The position numbers and the translations under genes are program-made. From Paraburkholderia sp. (GTDB lineage Bacteria > Pseudomonadota > Gammaproteobacteria > Burkholderiales > Burkholderiaceae), in NCBI RefSeq assembly GCF_028283785.1, contig NZ_JAPWKB010000013.1:310001-374000 (forward strand): DNA of 64,000 nucleotides. The letters are read 5' to 3'. Within the stretch, counting starts at the first letter, position 1. The number at the start of each line of letters is the position of its first letter. Under the pieces are notes generated by a model. The model did not search any database and was not told the origin of the DNA. It was given only the letters and a program-made list of their open reading frames with translations. Shown piece after piece: positions 8,246 through 17,288 of this stretch.

Positions 8246-9628
8246 CTAGTGGCTCCGCACCGCGCCCGGCGGTAGTTCGGGCGCGTCGATCGTGACCGTC
8301 TTGCGGACTTTCGCGACATCCGCGGCGCTGACCGTCGCGCCCCGGTTGCCCCAACTGGTTCGCACGAAGTTGGTCACGTCGGCGACCTCCTGATCGTTCA
8401 GACGCCAGCCGAACGGCGGCATCGTGAACGACGACGGCGCGGTCTTCGTGCCGGCCAGCGTGCTGCCGGACAGCAGCACGTGAATCAGCGATGTCGCATC
8501 CTTGCCCTGCACCACGGGATTGCCGCCGAGCGCCGGGAACACGCGCGTGTAGCCGCGTCCGTCGCTGCGATGGCAGGCCGTGCAGTTGTCGCGATAGACC
8601 GCCGCGCCGGGTGCGCTGGCGTCGCCGGTACGCAGCGCGCGTGCGGCCGTGTCGTCGTACGCATACGGTTTTTCCGCTGGATCGTTCGACGGCAGGGTCT
8701 TGATGTAGCGCGCCATCGCGATGACATCGGCATCGCTCATGTATTGCGCGCTGTGTTGCACGACGTCGGTCATACCGCCGAATGCAGCGGCGTGCGCAGT
8801 GCGGCCGGTCTTCAGGAACTGCACGAGATCGGCCTCGCTCCATGCGCCGACGCCGGTGCGTGGATTGCCGCGCAGACTCGACGGCACCCAGCCGTCGATC
8901 GGCGCGCCGCCCGACAGATACGACGGCCCGCCGAGATCGTTCAGCGCCAGTTCCTGCATCGTCACCGCGCGCGGCGTGTGACATGCGCCGCAGTGGCCGA
9001 GACCTTGCACGAGATACGCGCCGCGCGCGAGCACCGGATCGGTGTAGCGGGATGCGTCGAACGGTTTCGGATCCGGCGCGAACAGTTGACGCCACACGCC
9101 GAGCGGCCAGCGCATCGACAGCGGCCACACGATATCGACCGGACGATTACGCTGCTGGACCGGCGCGACGCCATGCGCGAAGTAGGCGTACAGCGCATGC
9201 ATGTCGTCGTCACTCAGACGCGCATACGACGGATACGGCATCGCCGGATACAGCGTGTCGCCGTTCGGCTTCACGCCCGCCCGCACCGCGCGATCGAACT
9301 GCGCGAAGGTCCACGCTCCGATGCCGGTCGAGCGATCCGGCGTGATGTTGGTTGAATAGATCGCGCCGATCGGCGTGTCGAATTTCAGTCCGCCCGCGAA
9401 CGGTTTGCCCGTCGGCGCCGAATGACATGCGATGCAATCGCCCGCGCGCGCAAGGTACTCGCCATGCGCGATCGACGCAGCGTCGGATTGCTGCGCCGAA
9501 GCTGGCAACGCAGACGCCGCATCCGCGATCAGCGGCCCGAACATCGCAGCCGACACGCCCACGGCGCATAGCGAACGGAACGCCCGCTTCGCGCGCCGGA
9601 ATGAAGTCTTCGTCATACGCATGCTCAT
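8246..9628 (-). CDS. Triheme cytochrome c subunit of flavin-dependent dehydrogenase (complex 1)
   Basis: A 460-residue periplasmic cytochrome c that takes electrons from the GMC flavoprotein subunit and passes them to the quinone pool. Three heme-binding motifs are present: CIACH near residue 66, CGACH near 212 and CTACH near 350, each in a cytochrome c domain. The N-terminus is a basic signal sequence (FRRAKRAFRSLCAVGVSAA). The start at 9628 overlaps the stop of the flavoprotein gene (ATGA); internal ATGs at 9622 and 9616 are alternatives. Unlike the complex 2 paralogue at 52921, there is no obvious C-terminal membrane anchor. The family is that of gluconate/alcohol/sorbitol dehydrogenase cytochromes. 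Confidence 0.92.
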   Translation of the reverse strand: MSMRMTKTSFRRAKRAFRSLCAVGVSAAMFGPLIADAASALPASAQQSDAASIAHGEYLARAGDCIACHSAPTGKPFAGGLKFDTPIGAIYSTNITPDRSTGIGAWTFAQFDRAVRAGVKPNGDTLYPAMPYPSYARLSDDDMHALYAYFAHGVAPVQQRNRPVDIVWPLSMRWPLGVWRQLFAPDPKPFDASRYTDPVLARGAYLVQGLGHCGACHTPRAVTMQELALNDLGGPSYLSGGAPIDGWVPSSLRGNPRTGVGAWSEADLVQFLKTGRTAHAAAFGGMTDVVQHSAQYMSDADVIAMARYIKTLPSNDPAEKPYAYDDTAARALRTGDASAPGAAVYRDNCTACHRSDGRGYTRVFPALGGNPVVQGKDATSLIHVLLSGSTLAGTKTAPSSFTMPPFGWRLNDQEVADVTNFVRTSWGNRGATVSAADVAKVRKTVTIDAPELPPGAVRSH

Positions 9629-11403
9629 ACGCTCACCAGCGGGCCGGGGTTCTTCAGATACTGCGTGCGGATGGCCCGCGCGGACCAGTAGGCGAGGGCG
9701 GCGACCAGTCCTGTCGGGTTGTAGCCGATGCCTTGCGGAAACGCCGACGCGCCCATCACGAACACGTTGTGAACGTCCCAGCTCTGCAGATAGCGGTTCA
9801 GCACGCTGGTTTTCGGATCGGTGCCCATCACCGCGCCGCCGACCAGGTGGGTGGTCTGATAGCGCCTCGAATCGAAATGCGCGCCGTATTCGCGCGTGTA
9901 GACGTTGATCGCTGTCGGTCCCATCTGCTCGGCGATCTTGTGCATCTGACCGGTCACGTAGCGCGCCATCTTGATGTCGTTGTCTTTCCAGTCGAAGGTC
10001 ATGCGCAGCAGCGGCTGGCCGTACGAATCCCGATACGTCGGATCGAGGTCGAGGAACACGTCGCGATACGACATGTTCGACCCGTGCGCATCCATCGACA
10101 CCGTATGCGCGTAGTGGTCCTTGACCGACTTCTTCCACGCGCTGCCCCAGTTCGGCGTGCCGGCCGGCGTCGCGATGCCGCTGATCGGCTTGGCGCCCGC
10201 CTGATTCACCCACAACGGCGAGCCGCCGACAAAACCGAGCGGGCCGTGATCGAAGTTGTCCGCGTTGAAATCGTCGAGACCGACGCCGTTGCCGCCCGCG
10301 CCGATAAACGGATTGGTGTACGTGTCCTTGTCGAAAAACGCGGTGATCGTCGACAGGTTCTGGTACGCGAAATTGCGTCCGACCACCCCTTCGCCCGACA
10401 CCGGATCGTACGGTTTGCCGATGCCCGACAGCAGCAGCAGATGCACGTTGTGATACTGGAATGCCGCGACGATCACGAGATCGGCCGGCTGGAACACTTC
10501 CTGACCCGACGGATCGACGTAGGTGACGCCTTTCGCACGCTTTTTCGAATCGTCGAGATCGACCCGCAGCACGTGACAGCGCGCACGCAATTCGAAGTTC
10601 GGCGACTGCTTCAGCGCGGGCAGGATATTCAGGTTCGGCGATGCCTTCGAATACATGTAGCACGCGTAACCGCTGCAAAAGCCGCAGAAGTTGCACGGGC
10701 CCATTTGCGCGCCGTACGGATTCGTATACGGCCCCGACGTATTGGCCGACGGCAGCCGGTACGGATGCAGACCGAGTTCGCTCGCGGCCTTGCTGAAACG
10801 CTCGGCGGAATAGGTGTTCTGTTGCGCGGGCAACGGAAAATGATTGCTGCGCGGCGCCTCGAAAATATTGCCGTCGCCAACCACCTGGCCGTTGACCTTG
10901 TAGGCCTGACCCGATGTGCCGAACACTTTCTCCGCAAAGTCGAAATGCGGTTCGAGCTCTTCATAGCTGACGCCGTAATCCTGGATCGTCATGCCTTCGG
11001 GGATGAACGACTTGCCGTAGCGCTCTTCGTAATGGCTGCGCAGACGCAGCTCTTCCGGCGTGATCCGGAAGTGCACGCCCGACCAGTGCAAGCCCGCGCC
11101 GCCGACCCCTTCGCCCGGCAGAAACGCGGCCAGTTGCCGGTATGGCAACGCCGTATCCGCGAGGTTGTGACGGATCGAAACGGTGGTCTTCGACAGGTCG
11201 AGGAACAGCTTCTTGCGAACGTTGTACGTGAGTTCGTCGATCGTATTCGGGTACGCGCCGTCCGGATACGTATCGCGATACTCGCCGCGTTCGAGCGCGA
11301 CGACTTTGAGTCCCGCTTCGGTCAGTTCCTTCGCGAGAATCGCGCCGGTCCAGCCGAAGCCGACGATCACCGCATCGGCGTGCGGTTTGGTATTGATTGC
11401 CAT
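9625..11403 (-). CDS. GMC oxidoreductase, large flavoprotein subunit (gluconate 2-dehydrogenase-like, complex 1)
   Basis: A 592-residue FAD enzyme of the glucose-methanol-choline family, the catalytic subunit that oxidises a sugar acid or polyol. The Rossmann motif GFGWTG near residue 15 binds FAD. A Cys-rich segment (CNFCGFCSGYAC, about residues 235-246) matches the position where related dehydrogenases bind an Fe-S cluster. The C-terminal GMC_oxred_C part contains the conserved histidine in THLVGGAVMG and an NPT motif in GYNPTGLVAALAY. It lacks its own signal peptide, as usual for subunits exported with a Tat-signal partner. Its start overlaps the stop of the small subunit by one base, so translation is coupled. 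The substrate is inferred only from family. Confidence 0.9.
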   Translation of the reverse strand: MAINTKPHADAVIVGFGWTGAILAKELTEAGLKVVALERGEYRDTYPDGAYPNTIDELTYNVRKKLFLDLSKTTVSIRHNLADTALPYRQLAAFLPGEGVGGAGLHWSGVHFRITPEELRLRSHYEERYGKSFIPEGMTIQDYGVSYEELEPHFDFAEKVFGTSGQAYKVNGQVVGDGNIFEAPRSNHFPLPAQQNTYSAERFSKAASELGLHPYRLPSANTSGPYTNPYGAQMGPCNFCGFCSGYACYMYSKASPNLNILPALKQSPNFELRARCHVLRVDLDDSKKRAKGVTYVDPSGQEVFQPADLVIVAAFQYHNVHLLLLSGIGKPYDPVSGEGVVGRNFAYQNLSTITAFFDKDTYTNPFIGAGGNGVGLDDFNADNFDHGPLGFVGGSPLWVNQAGAKPISGIATPAGTPNWGSAWKKSVKDHYAHTVSMDAHGSNMSYRDVFLDLDPTYRDSYGQPLLRMTFDWKDNDIKMARYVTGQMHKIAEQMGPTAINVYTREYGAHFDSRRYQTTHLVGGAVMGTDPKTSVLNRYLQSWDVHNVFVMGASAFPQGIGYNPTGLVAALAYWSARAIRTQYLKNPGPLVSV

Positions 11404-12131
11404 CAGGTGCGTTTTCCTTCGATCGACACGGGACCGTACGGATAGGCCTGGCCGTTCTGGTTGACGAAGTCCATGAAATCCGCGCGTGCGCCGGGAAAGC
11501 CGATCATTTTCCAGCCACCCATCTCGCGATTGCCGCCGTGGATCGGGTCGCAGAAATAGCCTTCGCGGGTGTTTTGCAGCAGTTGCGCGAAGAACACGTT
11601 GGCCGGTACGTCCTGCAATTCGACGCTGGCTTTTTCGAGCGCGCCGAGCACGGTGTCGCGGGTGGCGGCATCGAGCGCATCGAACGGCTTGCCGTGGGCG
11701 GTCGTGCAATACGCGTTCACGGAGGCAATGCCGAGCCGGTACAGATCGCGCGGCACCAGCTTCAACTGGTAGCCCAACTCGGGAACGCCCTGTTTGAACG
11801 GCGCCTGCATGTACCAGAGCGCGCCATGCGCGTACGGCGTATCCATCTGACGGTCGATGAACTCGGGCACGCCCGCATCGACGGCGCCCGGACCTTCGCT
11901 ATCCGGCGGAATCAACCGGTCGACGGCCGCGTGGATAAACGACCACTCTTTGGCATCGAAAAAGCGGGGCTTGTAGTCGGCGCGCGGCGTATCGGCCTGG
12001 CCGGGCGCGCTGCGATTCGCGCTGGAATTCGACGTGTTCTGCACGTCGCAACCGGCCAGCGTGCCGGCCGGAACCAACGCGACAGCCGAGCGTAAAAAGC
12101 CTCGGCGAGAGGTAAGGGGGAATTCAGGCAT
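11403..12131 (-). CDS. Gluconate 2-dehydrogenase subunit 3 family protein, Tat signal (complex 1)
   Basis: A 242-residue small subunit of the flavin dehydrogenase complex. The N-terminus carries a twin-arginine signal (TSRRGFLRSAVALVPAGTLAGCD); the GC at its end could also be a lipobox. The remainder fits the gluconate 2-dehydrogenase subunit 3 family (FIHAAVDRLIPPDSEGPGA, then a VDAGVPEFIDRQ segment). In this family it serves as assembly and export partner for the flavoprotein, which crosses the membrane with it in folded form. It is the first gene of a three-gene operon, downstream of two palindromes at 12204-12238. Confidence 0.9.
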   Translation of the reverse strand: MPEFPLTSRRGFLRSAVALVPAGTLAGCDVQNTSNSSANRSAPGQADTPRADYKPRFFDAKEWSFIHAAVDRLIPPDSEGPGAVDAGVPEFIDRQMDTPYAHGALWYMQAPFKQGVPELGYQLKLVPRDLYRLGIASVNAYCTTAHGKPFDALDAATRDTVLGALEKASVELQDVPANVFFAQLLQNTREGYFCDPIHGGNREMGGWKMIGFPGARADFMDFVNQNGQAYPYGPVSIEGKRT

Positions 12132-12203
12132 GTTATCGAGTCACCAGATTGGGGGGCGCCATTGCGATCACGTGCAGCGATTCACTGCTACCGCGATGAT
12201 ATT

Positions 12204-12217
12204 TGGAACCGGTTCCA
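12204..12217. promoter_or_regulatory. Perfect 14-bp palindrome, LacI-type operator
   Basis: TGGAACCGGTTCCA is fully symmetric with a central CG, the classical form of LacI/GalR-family operators that sense sugars. It lies 73 bp upstream of the dehydrogenase operon start. No LacI gene is in the window. Confidence 0.55.
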
Positions 12218-12223
12218 TAGACA

Positions 12224-12238
12224 TGTAGAAATTCTACA
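12224..12238. promoter_or_regulatory. Perfect 15-bp palindrome TGTAGAA-A-TTCTACA
   Basis: Two seven-base arms with a single central base, six bases from the LacI-like palindrome. Two adjacent but different palindromes suggest dual control of the dehydrogenase operon. Confidence 0.4.
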
Positions 12239-12674
12239 ATAAGCTCTTCCAAAACGTGGCTAAATGACGCGCCGCGCGGAAAATGCGTTATGAATCAAGC
12301 GCATTTTTGGGTGAGTGGCGGTGCGGGTTTGTTCGGATTACGGTCTGCGTTGCGATCGGTGACGCAAAAATGCGACGCGGGGGCACCGAGTCGAACCGGG
12401 CCATTGCGCTGTCAAAGCGCGCACGCTCAAGCGTCCGGTGCGACGACGCGTTTTTCGCCGGATAGCGGTAATTCCACACCGCACGCCGGTTCGCCAACGG
12501 GTTTAACCGGTTTCGTCGTGACGGTTGGTGGCGAGCGCAAACCGGGCTGTTACCATGACCGCTGATCCGGACCCAAAGTGGCGACGGCGTTCGTGCCGGT
12601 AGTTTTTCTCCATCCGCACGAACGCACGTATTCACCCCCGACACTATTCATGTGTGACCCAGGAGATTTCGTCG

Positions 12675-14111
12675 ATGTCGGTTTCGTCATCTGAGGCCGT
12701 GCGTCCCGGCGGCGCGTCGCTGATTACCGCGCTGGTCGCGGCCGCGATGTTCATGGAGAACCTCGACGGCACCATCATCGCCACCGCGCTGCCGCAGATG
12801 GCGCACTCGTTCGGCATCCGGCCGGTCGAACTGAGCATCGGCATTACGTCGTATCTGCTGACGCTCGCGGTATTCATTCCGATCAGCGGATGGCTCGCCG
12901 ACCGCTTCGGCGTGCGCGCCGTGTTCACCACCGCGCTGGCGATTTTCACGGGCGCGTCGGTCGTCTGCGGGATCACCGACACTCTCGCGCAGTTCACGGC
13001 CGCGCGGATCGTGCAGGGCATCGGCGGCGCGATGATGGTGCCGGTCGGGCGGCTCGCCGTGCTGCGCGTCACGCCGAAAGAAGGGTTGATGCGCGCGATT
13101 TCGATCATCACGTGGCCCGCGTTGATCGCGCCGGTGATCGGGCCGCCGTTGGGCGGTTTGATCACCACCTATTCGTCGTGGCGCTGGATCTTCTATCTGA
13201 ACCTGCCGCTCGGTCTTGCGGGGATGGTGCTCGCGTGGCGCTTTATCGGCGCGGCTCACGAACCCGACCGGCGACCGTTCGACGTGACCGGTTTCGTGCT
13301 GAGCGGCGTCGCCGGGACCTCGGTGATGTACGCGATGGAACTGACCGGCCGCGCCGACGCCTCGTGGCATGCGGCGCTCGCGTTTCTCGCGATCGGGCTC
13401 GCGTCGGGCGCGGCCGCGTGGTTTCATCTGCGCCGGACCGCGCATCCGATGGTCGATCTGTCCGCGTTCCGGATCAAGACTTTCGCGGTGGCGATCGGCG
13501 GCGGCTCGCTGTTTCGCATCTCGATCAGCGCCGTGCCGTTTCTGCTGCCGCTGATGTTTCAGGTCGGTTTCGGGATGAATCCGTTTCAGTCGGGTTTGCT
13601 GACGCTCGCGGTGTTCGCCGGCAACCTCTCGATGAAACTCGTCACGACACCGATCGTCAGGCGCTTCGGGTTCCGTACGGTGCTGGTCGCGAACGGCATG
13701 TGCGCCGCGTTGACGCTGGCCAGCATGAGTCTGCTGACGCCGACTACGCCGTACGGATGGATCCTGTTCACACTGTTCGTGAGCGGCCTCGCGCGCTCGC
13801 TGCAATTCACCGCGATCAACACGTTGAGTTTCGCCGACGTGCCCAAGCCGCAGATGAGCGGCGCTTCGACACTGTCGAGCACACTCGGCCAGATGACGAT
13901 GGGGATGGGCGTCGCGGCCGGCGCGATTGCGTTGCGACTCGCCGCGTGGTGGCACGGACACGATGCGCAACGTCTGCTGCCTGCCGATTTCAGCGTCGCG
14001 TTTCTGTTGATCGCCGTGCTGAGCGTGATCGCGATTGCCGACGTGTTCACGTTGTCGCGCAACGCGGGCGCGCACGTCAGCGGCCATCGGCAAGCCGGCG
14101 CGAAGTCGTGA
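12675..14111 (+). CDS. MFS transporter, DHA2 (EmrB/QacA) family
   Basis: A 478-residue proton-coupled drug or metabolite exporter with about 14 hydrophobic segments. The family signs are ENLDGTIIATALPQMA in helix 1, then GWLADRFGVRAVF, and RIVQGIGGAMMVPVGRL for motif C-like helix 5. I placed the start at the ATG at 12675, because AGGAG lies nine bases upstream (12661-12665); a GTG at 12654 in the same frame would add seven residues. No membrane fusion or outer-membrane partner is adjacent, so it probably works alone. The regulator and substrate are not evident. Confidence 0.9.
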   Translation: MSVSSSEAVRPGGASLITALVAAAMFMENLDGTIIATALPQMAHSFGIRPVELSIGITSYLLTLAVFIPISGWLADRFGVRAVFTTALAIFTGASVVCGITDTLAQFTAARIVQGIGGAMMVPVGRLAVLRVTPKEGLMRAISIITWPALIAPVIGPPLGGLITTYSSWRWIFYLNLPLGLAGMVLAWRFIGAAHEPDRRPFDVTGFVLSGVAGTSVMYAMELTGRADASWHAALAFLAIGLASGAAAWFHLRRTAHPMVDLSAFRIKTFAVAIGGGSLFRISISAVPFLLPLMFQVGFGMNPFQSGLLTLAVFAGNLSMKLVTTPIVRRFGFRTVLVANGMCAALTLASMSLLTPTTPYGWILFTLFVSGLARSLQFTAINTLSFADVPKPQMSGASTLSSTLGQMTMGMGVAAGAIALRLAAWWHGHDAQRLLPADFSVAFLLIAVLSVIAIADVFTLSRNAGAHVSGHRQAGAKS

Positions 14112-14353
14112 ATCGTTGATGAAATACGGGCGAGGGCAGTGCGCGTGCCGCGCAGTTGCAGTTTCCTCGCGCGGCGATTGTCGGTGAGAATGGCCGTGAT
14201 GGAATCACGCGAACGCGGCCGGGAACGCTAACTGCTTGCTTCGACGCGTTGCGCCCTCGGGTTTGCGCGATCCGGCTTACGCGATGCGATAGACGGCTCG
14301 CCGGCCACACGCCGCGTTGTTTGGCTTCACTCCAGTTTCTTTCGAAGGCGTAC

Positions 14354-15460
14354 ATGAGCGAAAACACGGTTCATCAAAAGTTTTTCCATATCCTGCTGGC
14401 GATCGCCACGGTCGCGCTCGGCTGGATACTGCTGCCGTTTTTCGGCGCGGTGTTCTGGGGGACGATTCTCGCGATTCTGTTCCAGCCGATGCAGCGTTAT
14501 CTGTCCGCGAAATTCGGCCGGCGCCGCAATCTCGCCGCGTTGACGACGCTGTCCGGAACAGTGGTGATCGTGATTCTGCCGCTGGCTTTCGTCGCGGCGA
14601 CGCTGGTTCAGGAAATCGGGCTTGCGTACGCGCAGATCAAGTCGGGCCAGCCGAACCTGACGACGTATTTCCAGCAGATCGTGCATGCGTTGCCGACGTC
14701 GGTGCAGACGCTGCTCGAACGTTTCGGCCTGACCGATATCGCCGGCATCCAGCGGCGGCTGACCGACGGCGCGGCCGCGATCAGCCAGTTTGCCGCGACC
14801 AAGGCGCTCAGCATCGGACAGAATACGTTCGACTTCGTGATCAGCTTCGGCGTGATGTTGTATCTGGTGTTTTTCCTGCTGCGTGACGGCAAGGAAATCG
14901 GCGGGCGGATCCGTCGTGCGTTGCCGCTCGATCCGCGTCACAAGCAGCATCTGATCGCGAAGTTCACGACGGTGGTTCGCGCGACGGTCAAGGGCAATAT
15001 CGCGGTCGCCGCAGCGCAGGGTTTTCTTGGCGGCATGATCTTCATGATTCTGGGCATTCAGGGCGCGTTGCTGTGGGGCGTGCTGATGGCGTTCCTGTCG
15101 CTGTTGCCCGCGATCGGCGCGGCGCTGGTGTGGGCACCGGCGGCGGCCTATTTCCTGTTGACCGGCGATATCTGGCGCGGCGTGATTCTGGTGGTGTTTT
15201 GCGTGGTCGTGATCGGGCTGGTGGATAACATCCTGCGTCCGATTCTGGTGGGCAAGGACGTGAAAATGCCCGACTGGTGCGTGCTGATTTCGACGCTGGG
15301 CGGGATGGCGATTTTCGGCATCAACGGTTTCGTGATCGGACCGTTGATCGCGGCGCTGTTCATGGCGGCGTGGGATCTGTACGCGCAGGACGAAGAGACG
15401 GCCGGTGAAGATCACGGGCCGATCGTGACGAAGACGGAGTTGCCGGATTCGGAGGTTTGA
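14354..15460 (+). CDS. AI-2E family transporter (PerM-like)
   Basis: A 368-residue polytopic membrane protein of the AI-2E/PerM (TqsA, YdiK) family. Two N-terminal helices (ILLAIATVALGWILLPFFGAV), a long central soluble stretch with helical segments (about residues 95-190), and five or more C-terminal helices match the family layout. The conserved C-terminal region reads LSLLPAIGAALVWAPAAAYFL, then IGLVDNILRPILVG. Some members export the quorum signal AI-2, others act as Na+/H+ or general efflux proteins, so the substrate here is open. I chose the ATG at 14354, where homology begins. Monocistronic, ending at a GC-rich hairpin. Confidence 0.88.
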   Translation: MSENTVHQKFFHILLAIATVALGWILLPFFGAVFWGTILAILFQPMQRYLSAKFGRRRNLAALTTLSGTVVIVILPLAFVAATLVQEIGLAYAQIKSGQPNLTTYFQQIVHALPTSVQTLLERFGLTDIAGIQRRLTDGAAAISQFAATKALSIGQNTFDFVISFGVMLYLVFFLLRDGKEIGGRIRRALPLDPRHKQHLIAKFTTVVRATVKGNIAVAAAQGFLGGMIFMILGIQGALLWGVLMAFLSLLPAIGAALVWAPAAAYFLLTGDIWRGVILVVFCVVVIGLVDNILRPILVGKDVKMPDWCVLISTLGGMAIFGINGFVIGPLIAALFMAAWDLYAQDEETAGEDHGPIVTKTELPDSEV

Positions 15461-15467
15461 CGGTGAA

Positions 15468-15496
15468 GACGCCGCGCAATTCGAATGCGCGGCGTC
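15468..15496. terminator. Hairpin between convergent genes
   Basis: GACGCCGCGC pairs perfectly with GCGCGGCGTC around a nine-base loop, seven bases after the AI-2E gene stop and before the convergent membrane-protein gene. There is no U-run. Confidence 0.6.
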
Positions 15497-15537
15497 CGCT
15501 TACGGCGAGTTTCGTCCGTCGAAACCCAGCGTGGCTA

Positions 15538-17202
15538 TCACCGCAACCCCGACGCACCACATGACGACGTGCATCCATGCCACTGCGGGGCGATCACGTG
15601 ATAACCATCGACGGTTCCGATAAACCCGTCGCCCTTGAAATTCGCCTGTGCGATCGCCCAGTTTTGCGGCGTATTGAACACGTAAAGCGTGTCGGGCTGA
15701 TAGGTGCCGTGCGCGATCGTGTCCTGCAACTGCGTCTGCACTTCGGCGAGCTTGCCGAAATCGAAGCGCGCGAGCGAGCCGCCGTTGATCGTCATCTTTG
15801 CCGTGGACGCCATCAGCGCGATCGGCGCATAGGTGTCCTGGCCATCGAGCGGCAACACCAGCGCGACGCGCGTGTACTGCTTCGGCACGTCGTTCCAGAA
15901 TCCGGCCGAGAGCGTCGGCGTGTACGGTTGCGTCCAGCGTGCCCTGAAAAACTTCGACGCTTTGGTCAGGTCCGTGGCCTGAAAGATCAGGAACACGCAC
16001 AGCAGCGGGATCGTCCATTTTCTGGGCGACAGCTTGATGAAGCGGAACAGCAGAAAGACGATGACCGTGTAAAAAACCGGCCAGATAAACCGGCCCGACG
16101 CACGAAACGTCGAGGTGATCGGCTCGACGAACGCCGGCAGCGGATATTGGAAAAGCTCATGCCTGCCGCCCAGCGAGATCCGGTTGGACAACGAGAACAG
16201 GTAGAACAGCGTGCATACGGCGATCAGCGGTGCATGCTTCCGCCACTGGACTGACGCGGCCGACGCGACCGGCGCGCTCTTGCGCTGTCTGACGGTCAGT
16301 ACCACGGTCGCCACCAGAAGCAGCATGACGCCGACACCGGCATAGCAAAAGCCTTCGTAGTCGCCACCGAGAAACCCGAAGCTGGTCCAGATCGACCAGA
16401 TGTCTTCCGCGCGGAACGGCGAGGTCAGCGTGACGCGATACGTGCCGAATCCGCCTGCCGTGACGCTGTTGACCGTGTAGTAGCCGGCGGTCCAGGTCGT
16501 GATGAACAGCACCACGGCGACACACGGCAGTTCGACGGCCAGTTGCTTCAAACGGGTGTTGCCGGGGGCCAGCATGCGCAGCCGGTCGGCAAACCAGATT
16601 CCCGACACCATCGCGAGCAGATACGCGTGTACCGGTGCGGCCACGCCGATCAGCAACAGCCAGTGCCACGTTTTGGTCCGCGGGCTCAGATAGAGATACA
16701 GCGCGGCAAGCAGCAGCCAATGTCCGATCAGCGCTTCATGGCCGTGCAAGCGCCAGAGCATCGGCGGCGACAGCGTCAGCAGCGCGCAACCCAATGCCTT
16801 GATCACGGTGTCGTTCGTGCGAAGCGACAGGATCGCCCACGCGAAGACCGCTTGCAGGACGAAGCAGGCGGCGATCCACAGTCCGAAGTATTGAAACTGA
16901 TCCGGCAGGACGCCGCGAATCGCCTTGAAAAAGATCGCCAGTAGCGGGATCGAATCGGAGAAGACGACCGAACTTCCGAGCGCTTCGCCGTATCCCGGAT
17001 TCAGGCCCGGCGGGAATTCCAGATACGGCGTGTGGCGGAAGAAGTTCCAGCCGATGTAGTGTTGAACGGAGTCGCCGCCGATCGACATGATCCAGTCGAT
17101 GTGAAGCGGATTCAGTGCGTGCCCGCCGGTGAAGGCCAGGAAGATGAGGAAGCCGATAGCGGCCGGAATCAGAATGTTCCGGATGCGGGAAGAGTCAGTC
17201 AT
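15538..17202 (-). CDS. Polytopic membrane protein, DUF6311/glycosyltransferase-like
   Basis: A 554-residue membrane protein with about ten hydrophobic helices in the first 420 residues and a soluble periplasmic C-terminal domain of about 130 residues. The opening section has FTGGHALNPLHIDWIMSIGG, then GDSVQHYIGWNFFRHTP, a pattern I associate with the DUF6311 family and, more broadly, with GT-C fold glycosyltransferases, whose first periplasmic loop carries an acidic residue (D30 or D38 here are candidates). It may transfer sugars from a lipid carrier to a surface polymer. No glycan genes are adjacent. The family name is from memory; the GT-C idea is inference. Confidence 0.65.
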   Translation of the reverse strand: MTDSSRIRNILIPAAIGFLIFLAFTGGHALNPLHIDWIMSIGGDSVQHYIGWNFFRHTPYLEFPPGLNPGYGEALGSSVVFSDSIPLLAIFFKAIRGVLPDQFQYFGLWIAACFVLQAVFAWAILSLRTNDTVIKALGCALLTLSPPMLWRLHGHEALIGHWLLLAALYLYLSPRTKTWHWLLLIGVAAPVHAYLLAMVSGIWFADRLRMLAPGNTRLKQLAVELPCVAVVLFITTWTAGYYTVNSVTAGGFGTYRVTLTSPFRAEDIWSIWTSFGFLGGDYEGFCYAGVGVMLLLVATVVLTVRQRKSAPVASAASVQWRKHAPLIAVCTLFYLFSLSNRISLGGRHELFQYPLPAFVEPITSTFRASGRFIWPVFYTVIVFLLFRFIKLSPRKWTIPLLCVFLIFQATDLTKASKFFRARWTQPYTPTLSAGFWNDVPKQYTRVALVLPLDGQDTYAPIALMASTAKMTINGGSLARFDFGKLAEVQTQLQDTIAHGTYQPDTLYVFNTPQNWAIAQANFKGDGFIGTVDGYHVIAPQWHGCTSSCGASGLR

Positions 17203-17288
17203 TTTTATGATTCAGGGTCCGTTATGCGTGGGTCGGCTCTGTGACGGTGCGCGTCATCTGGCGTGAGCCGCCAGCGTTGGCCGACATT

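Larger units (their letters stand above)
12132..12674. other. 543-bp divergent intergenic region
   Basis: Apart from the two palindromes it contains a hairpin AAAATGCG (12280-12287) with CGCATTTT (12300-12307) followed by one further T, which could terminate a short transcript. A 91-codon plus frame (12290-12565) is present but has no ribosome binding site or protein-like pattern, so I do not call it. Confidence 0.4.

Noticed and set aside
8246..10696. An 816-codon minus-strand frame covering the complex 1 cytochrome
   Set aside because: The upstream half is a shadow of the flavoprotein gene in another frame. The real cytochrome begins at 9628, where the signal peptide starts and the ATG overlaps the flavoprotein stop.
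12380..12410. T-loop-like sequence (GGTTCGACTC on the minus strand)
   Set aside because: No acceptor stem, D-arm or anticodon arm could be fitted around it, so it is not a tRNA.
12290..12565. Plus-strand 91-codon frame upstream of the DHA2 transporter
   Set aside because: No ribosome binding site, no domain; overlaps a hairpin and a regulatory region.
17200..17216. Shared CATAAAAATGAC leader before 17202 and 56574
   Set aside because: A match of about twelve bases in AT-rich leader DNA before two unrelated genes; probably chance.
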